Source of the DNA: Roseivirga sp. UBA6061
Lineage (GTDB): Bacteria > Bacteroidota > Bacteroidia > Cytophagales > Cyclobacteriaceae
NCBI GenBank assembly: GCA_002427745.1
Contig: DIYF01000159.1
Coordinates: 28,468 to 92,467, forward strand
Length of the DNA: 64,000 nt
Direction: 5' to 3'
Part shown: positions 60,389 to 64,000 of the stretch, in pieces
Layout: each line of letters opens with the position of its first letter
Position numbering within the stretch: position 1 is the stretch's first letter
Notes under the pieces: model-generated
Seen by the model: only the letters and a program-made list of their open reading frames with translations
Told to the model about the DNA's origin: nothing
The model's database searches: none
Translations under genes and position numbers: made by a program

Positions 60389-62059
60389 TTATATTCTCCA
60401 AGTGCTGACTGCTAATTCAGCCATTCTCGCTTGCCTTGAGTTGATCTCTGCTTCTGTCCATTGGGCATTTTCGGAAATAGCCTCAGTTAATGTGAAATCC
60501 GAGGCCTCATAATATGGTTTTTTGATTTCAAAGCTTGAATTCCCAATATCTGAATTGAGTCTTGTACTCATTATTGCGAGATTGCCCAGTCTTTTAACAT
60601 ATGCCCTATGTTGGTCAGGATTGAAAGCCCAGACAGAAGGTAGGGTTTTAGGCAAAACATGCTCCAAATTCACAGCAGAAGTATCTGCATTTGGAATTAA
60701 CTCTGGGTTTTCTTCTTTATTTGCAGATTTTTCCAACGTCATTAAATAATAACGAGCTAAATACTGTTTTGCCACTGAGGCCGTTTTAAATGCGTCTTTA
60801 AATAATGTATCTGAAGGAATGGCTTCAGCCATAGCCCCTTTTAGACCATTTTTGGTAGTGATTTTTCCTTCACTCACCTCTTTTGCTCTATCACTAAATT
60901 GAGCCTCAAGTGCTCCTCCCCCTAACCCGCCAGTAATGAGGAATCTTGATGAAACAGCAACTAAAAATTTCAACGATCTTTCTATTTCAGTAGTTGAGAA
61001 CTTGTCCATTATAGCCAAGAGCAACGGCCTCATTTGAGTCATTTTGAATAGATTGAGAGTGGCCATGTGATTTTTAGCCTCTAAAGAATAATCATTCCAA
61101 TAGCTTTGACTAGTATCAATAAGTGAAACGTAAACTCTTGCAGCTTTTTCCAGTTCAATAGACAGATCCACAGCTCGTTGTTTCGAGGTAATTCTTCTCT
61201 TGATCTTATTGTATAATTCCCTTTCCCGAGTCAACCCATAAATTGAAGACCAGTAATGCCTGATAAAAGTGACAACAAGACTTTCATTATCCGTAGATTC
61301 AAGTAGGGTATACATTTTTGCCCAGTTTTCTTGAACCTCCTCTAATCGATTGTCAGATTGACCTAACAGATAATTCTTCAACAAGTCAGAGATAGCGAGA
61401 TCTAAACCTCTATCATTCAGGGTTTCAAAAATTGTAAATGCATTTGCGTGGTCTGGGACTAGAACGACTATTATTTTAAGGTGATTATCTATGAAGTCGC
61501 AAATATCAAGTAGCGTGTTAGTCGGGTTACTTTCGGTAGATACGAATGATTTTATTTTATTTCTAGCGATCCGATATGCCTTTTCAATTCTTTCATGGGA
61601 AGCTCGAGTGGTACCAATAGATTTATCATTGAAAAGTATAATTTTCTTGTAGAAATAGTCATTGTCATTATTATTCAATTTTAGATTCGGTATTACTTCT
61701 TGTGATCTCCGGTCTCTTTTTGAAAGATATTGATTTTGAATATCAACTGCCCTCTCATGATCTTCAAGAGAAGCGAAATGATCACGAATGGCACTTATTA
61801 AAATCGCGATAGTAGCTAGCCTCTGTTGCCCATCAACGACTTCATCTCTTTCAGCCCCCGCGGAAATCACTACTGAACCGATAAAGTATTCATCTTCTGA
61901 ATTTCTTAGAGCCGTTAATATATCATCGTATAAATCAATGACATGCTTTTCTTCCCAAGCATACGATCTTTGATAAATTGGGACAGCAAGTCGTCTATCA
62001 GTAATAGTATGTCCTATACCATCTAATTCTATTGTGAGGTGGTTTATTTCTCTGGGCAT
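60389..62059 (-). CDS. DUF262/DUF1524 protein (GmrSD-like type IV restriction-like nuclease)
   Basis: 556 residues. The N-terminal DUF262 domain opens 'VPIYQRSYAWEEKHVIDLYD' and has D76-G-Q-Q-R80, the ParB-like nucleotide-binding/hydrolysing signature. The C-terminal DUF1524 domain has the HNH-type 'VNLEHVLPKTLPS' (His 467) and 'RLGNLAIMSTRLNSDIG'. This combination occurs in GmrSD-like type IV systems that cut modified DNA, and in many anti-phage islands. Single-polypeptide form here. It starts 41 bases downstream of repeat A8. A role in phage defence is inference from family. Confidence 0.88.
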   Translation of the reverse strand: MPREINHLTIELDGIGHTITDRRLAVPIYQRSYAWEEKHVIDLYDDILTALRNSEDEYFIGSVVISAGAERDEVVDGQQRLATIAILISAIRDHFASLEDHERAVDIQNQYLSKRDRRSQEVIPNLKLNNNDNDYFYKKIILFNDKSIGTTRASHERIEKAYRIARNKIKSFVSTESNPTNTLLDICDFIDNHLKIIVVLVPDHANAFTIFETLNDRGLDLAISDLLKNYLLGQSDNRLEEVQENWAKMYTLLESTDNESLVVTFIRHYWSSIYGLTRERELYNKIKRRITSKQRAVDLSIELEKAARVYVSLIDTSQSYWNDYSLEAKNHMATLNLFKMTQMRPLLLAIMDKFSTTEIERSLKFLVAVSSRFLITGGLGGGALEAQFSDRAKEVSEGKITTKNGLKGAMAEAIPSDTLFKDAFKTASVAKQYLARYYLMTLEKSANKEENPELIPNADTSAVNLEHVLPKTLPSVWAFNPDQHRAYVKRLGNLAIMSTRLNSDIGNSSFEIKKPYYEASDFTLTEAISENAQWTEAEINSRQARMAELAVSTWRI

Positions 62060-62099
62060 ATTCTTTTTTCATTATCGACAACTCTTTATGAATATCGAA

Positions 62100-62226
62100 T
62101 TTGCCTAAAAATCATGCAATCACCAATGGCTTTATTATGAAAGGTTGAATAAGTTGAATGATTTTTATTGTATTGATGGTGGAATAATGAGCTGCATTTA
62201 GACTAACAGAAGCTTAAAATTACCAG
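62100..62226. repeat. Family A-related long repeat, copy A8
   Basis: TTGCCTAAAAATCATGCAAT then CACCAATGGCTTTATTATGA and AAGGTTGAATAAGTTGAATG. It is homologous over about 125 bases to copy A9 upstream of the KAP gene (CAATGG-TTTATTAT-AAAG, AATGATTTTT), with the A-family TTTGCC(T)AAAA start. The rest of the 62060-62382 gap holds the terminator at 62234 and no gene. Confidence 0.72.
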
Positions 62227-62233
62227 CCATGAA

Positions 62234-62261
62234 AAAAGCCATCCTTTTCGAGATGGCTTTT
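62234..62261 (-). terminator. Intrinsic terminator of the KAP NTPase gene
   Basis: AAAAGCCATC (62234-62243) pairs with GATGGCTTTT (62252-62261); in minus orientation it ends in a T run. It separates KAP transcription from the DUF262 gene. Same stem sequence as at 31394. Confidence 0.82.
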
Positions 62262-62382
62262 CTATTTAGGCTAGCTTAGTGTATTAAATCTCGTTCCCGC
62301 TTGCTCTAATTTGAATGAAAGACCATTAGTGTAGTGAGTTAATTAGGTTGGCACGAGAAGCTTATTATTTGCTGTGGGCATT

Positions 62383-63666
62383 CTAATTACTCGGAAATCT
62401 CTCGGACTCTGAAATCAAACTTACGGCATTGAGTAATGCCTCCACAACTCTAGTGTTTGGTGGGGTAGGAAAGTTATCATTTGTATTAGATTTGGTCTTA
62501 GATAGAAACGTCTTCAAATCTTGATTTTCCCAAAACTCCTTTAGTTGATATTTATCTGAAAGAGCTTCATTTCTTTTTTCGAGTGAGTCAGCATCGATCA
62601 CTTTAGTATAAATGTACTCCCAATCACTCGGAAAATACTTTAGATGTTCATAATAACTGGGAAATACCATTTGAAATATAAGGAGCTGTGCTAGGTAAAA
62701 CTTTTCTTCTTCACCTGAAATATTCAATTCGTCATTCTCTTGACTTCGCAGGCTGTAATCAATTTCTGAATGATTGAGTATTTGTTCAGCTAGGTAAAAA
62801 CAATTTACAAACCTCTTGGTCTTTCTTGGATTACCATTTAACCCATATTGAATTACACTCCATATTAAATCATTGTACTGGGCGGTCTTGGTAACCTGCA
62901 ATGCATCTTTTAACTTTCCAAATGGTACAGGTGGTAAGTAAAATGGTACCTGAATAATTTTGTCTAAATAATCTCTACCCGACATATTTACCTTATCACC
63001 AAATCGGAATTTTATTCCTTGTTCGACAATAAATTGGTCCATACCAAGAACAAAAACACACCCTGCATTCCCAATAAACAATTTGAGTGACTCAAGTACC
63101 GTAATAGCATTTTCAGGTAGGCATCTGTCCAAATCGTCAATAAACACAATTAGTTTTCCCTCGCCTGTGTAGTCGCTCACTACTTTTTCAAAATCTTTTT
63201 CGAATTGATTGATGTATTTGTAGTGTAGTTCCTCTTGCTTCGCTATTATGTTTTTAACATCATTGATATTCTGTTCTGTTATAACACCGCCAGTCAAAGA
63301 GGAAATACTCCTCTTAATGATACTCCATCCAGCACTGATTGCAAGGTTTTTCGCTTTTGATTTAATTTCATCATTGGGAGAATCATCGGCAATTTTGTAG
63401 AGGACGGATTGAATTAAAGCACTCCATAACTCTTCTTTCTTATCATACTTCCAGGGATTGAACCAAATAGATTTGTACTCACCTTGATCCTTAATTTCGT
63501 TTTCTATCATTAGCATTAAACTCGACTTACCCGACCCCCATTGTCCAAAAATCCCGATTGTAAAAGGTAAGTTGTATGTGTCTCGAATCGTATCAAATAA
63601 GATTTGAGCGTATGGTTGGAAGCCAAATTTATCTTCAACCGTAGGATTATCCGTTAACATTTCCAT
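62383..63666 (-). CDS. KAP family P-loop NTPase
   Basis: 427 residues. Walker A GQWGSGKSS is at 41-49, Walker B 'KLIVFIDDLDRC' has D177-D178 and D180, and 'IWFNPWKYDKKEELWSALIQ' is the KAP 'FnaW.y.....lw.ali' motif. Many KAP NTPases carry membrane helices inside the NTPase domain; here no clear TM insert is seen, so a soluble form. KAP proteins are widespread in anti-phage systems and in membrane-associated signalling. It sits upstream of the DUF262 gene, both preceded by the same repeat family. ATG at 63660 is an alternative start. Confidence 0.87.
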   Translation of the reverse strand: MEMLTDNPTVEDKFGFQPYAQILFDTIRDTYNLPFTIGIFGQWGSGKSSLMLMIENEIKDQGEYKSIWFNPWKYDKKEELWSALIQSVLYKIADDSPNDEIKSKAKNLAISAGWSIIKRSISSLTGGVITEQNINDVKNIIAKQEELHYKYINQFEKDFEKVVSDYTGEGKLIVFIDDLDRCLPENAITVLESLKLFIGNAGCVFVLGMDQFIVEQGIKFRFGDKVNMSGRDYLDKIIQVPFYLPPVPFGKLKDALQVTKTAQYNDLIWSVIQYGLNGNPRKTKRFVNCFYLAEQILNHSEIDYSLRSQENDELNISGEEEKFYLAQLLIFQMVFPSYYEHLKYFPSDWEYIYTKVIDADSLEKRNEALSDKYQLKEFWENQDLKTFLSKTKSNTNDNFPTPPNTRVVEALLNAVSLISESERFPSN

Positions 63667-63705
63667 AATAGCGAGGTTTGCTAATACCTAGTTTGCACTT
63701 CGAAC

Positions 63706-63830
63706 TTTACCAAAATATCCTTAATAATCAATGGTTTTATTATTAAAGCACCAATGAGTTAAATGATTTTTCTACGGAGTTTGTAGTGTAAAGTGAGCGT
63801 TATTCGACTATCATAAGCCTAAAAAGCACG
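63706..63830. repeat. Family A-related long repeat, copy A9
   Basis: TTTACCAAAATATCCTTAAT then AATCAATGGTTTTATTATTA, later GAGTTAAATGATTTTTCTAC. It is homologous to A8 as described there and starts 40 bases upstream of the KAP start codon. No gene was seen in 63667-64000; the right part is the inverted-repeat element at 63839. Confidence 0.72.
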
Positions 63831-63838
63831 AATACAAA

Positions 63839-63996
63839 AAAGAGGCTGTCTCAAAAGCTAAAGGAACCGTCATCACGAATGCAATGAAGCCTGCCTGACT
63901 GGCAAAGGCAGGTGATCTCAACCTCGATTAGGAGGATTATGAGGAGATTGCTTCACTTTGTTCGCAATGACCGATCACTTTTGAGACAGCCTCTTT
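63839..63996. repeat. Small element bounded by 19-base inverted repeats
   Basis: AAAGAGGCTGTCTCAAAAG (63839-63857) and its exact complement CTTTTGAGACAGCCTCTTT (63978-63996) flank about 120 bases. The interior holds further partial inverted repeats: GAATGCAATGAAG against CTTCACTTTGTTCGCAATGAC, and CCTGCCTGACTGGCAAAGGCAGG. No coding potential. It looks like a REP- or MITE-type element common in Bacteroidota. The window edge hides any target duplication. Confidence 0.8.
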
Positions 63997-64000
63997 GAAC

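Noticed and set aside
1..64000. tRNA, rRNA, CRISPR arrays, transposase or integrase genes
   Set aside because: None was seen on either strand when reading for cloverleaf-like, direct-repeat-spacer or DDE/tyrosine-recombinase patterns.

Overview
The window is chromosomal DNA from a Bacteroidota bacterium, most likely a marine or soil member of the order Cytophagales; the genus cannot be fixed from this sequence. Markers for this are a TonB-dependent receptor carrying an STN and a carboxypeptidase-regulatory domain and followed by two DUF4249 lipoproteins, a type IX secretion C-terminal sorting domain, DUF4252, DUF6090 and DUF2490 proteins, LytS/LytTR and AraC regulators, and a near absence of strong Shine-Dalgarno sequences. 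No rRNA, tRNA, CRISPR array, transposase or integrase gene was seen.

Layout. (1) 0-6.5 kb: a translationally coupled secreted protein and lipoprotein pair on the minus strand, divergent from an ECF sigma factor, its putative membrane anti-sigma factor, two DUF4252 proteins and an ABC ATPase/permease pair. (2) 6.7-14.7 kb: a LolA-like protein, a 34-residue membrane protein, then a tightly overlapping operon of TonB receptor, two DUF4249 lipoproteins and an MG-domain protein with a plug-like tail, probably one envelope uptake or surface-assembly system. (3) 14.7-35 kb, almost all minus strand: Crp/Fnr and AraC regulators, an SDR oxidoreductase, small lipoproteins, a LysE exporter, a type IX-secreted beta-helix protein, a cupin, a methyltransferase, a class A beta-lactamase, an M23 peptidase, a divergent apolipoprotein N-acyltransferase homologue and a LytS/LytTR pair. 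(4) 36-43 kb: an S9 prolyl-oligopeptidase-type peptidase on the plus strand and a penicillin acylase family protein on the minus strand, with small DUF4375 and VOC genes between.

(5) 43.5-64 kb is an accessory region. It consists of short, mostly unrelated single genes, nearly all on the minus strand (VOC and DUF2200 proteins, a second-type methionine aminopeptidase, a CdiI-like immunity protein, GNAT, SymE-like toxin plus XRE regulator, a zinc peptidase, a DUF262/DUF1524 nuclease and a KAP NTPase). The gaps carry recurring structured repeats. Family A has about nine copies 35-75 bases upstream of start codons. Family B has four copies of about 145 bases, mostly 12-17 bases upstream of start codons, with a hairpin whose stem covaries between copies. 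Family C consists of small hairpins with a GTTGCAAA-type loop. Two partial gene duplicates, a VOC fragment and an XRE fragment, lie in the same region, the second abutting a family B element. This looks like an integron-like or cassette-like gene array without a recognisable integrase in view, and it is the most interesting part of the window. The window closes with a short element bounded by 19-base inverted repeats.

Several genes bear on cell-wall or beta-lactam chemistry (class A beta-lactamase, serine hydrolase, penicillin acylase family, M23 peptidase), but they are not in one operon. Functions below rest on motif recognition by eye; no database search was run.
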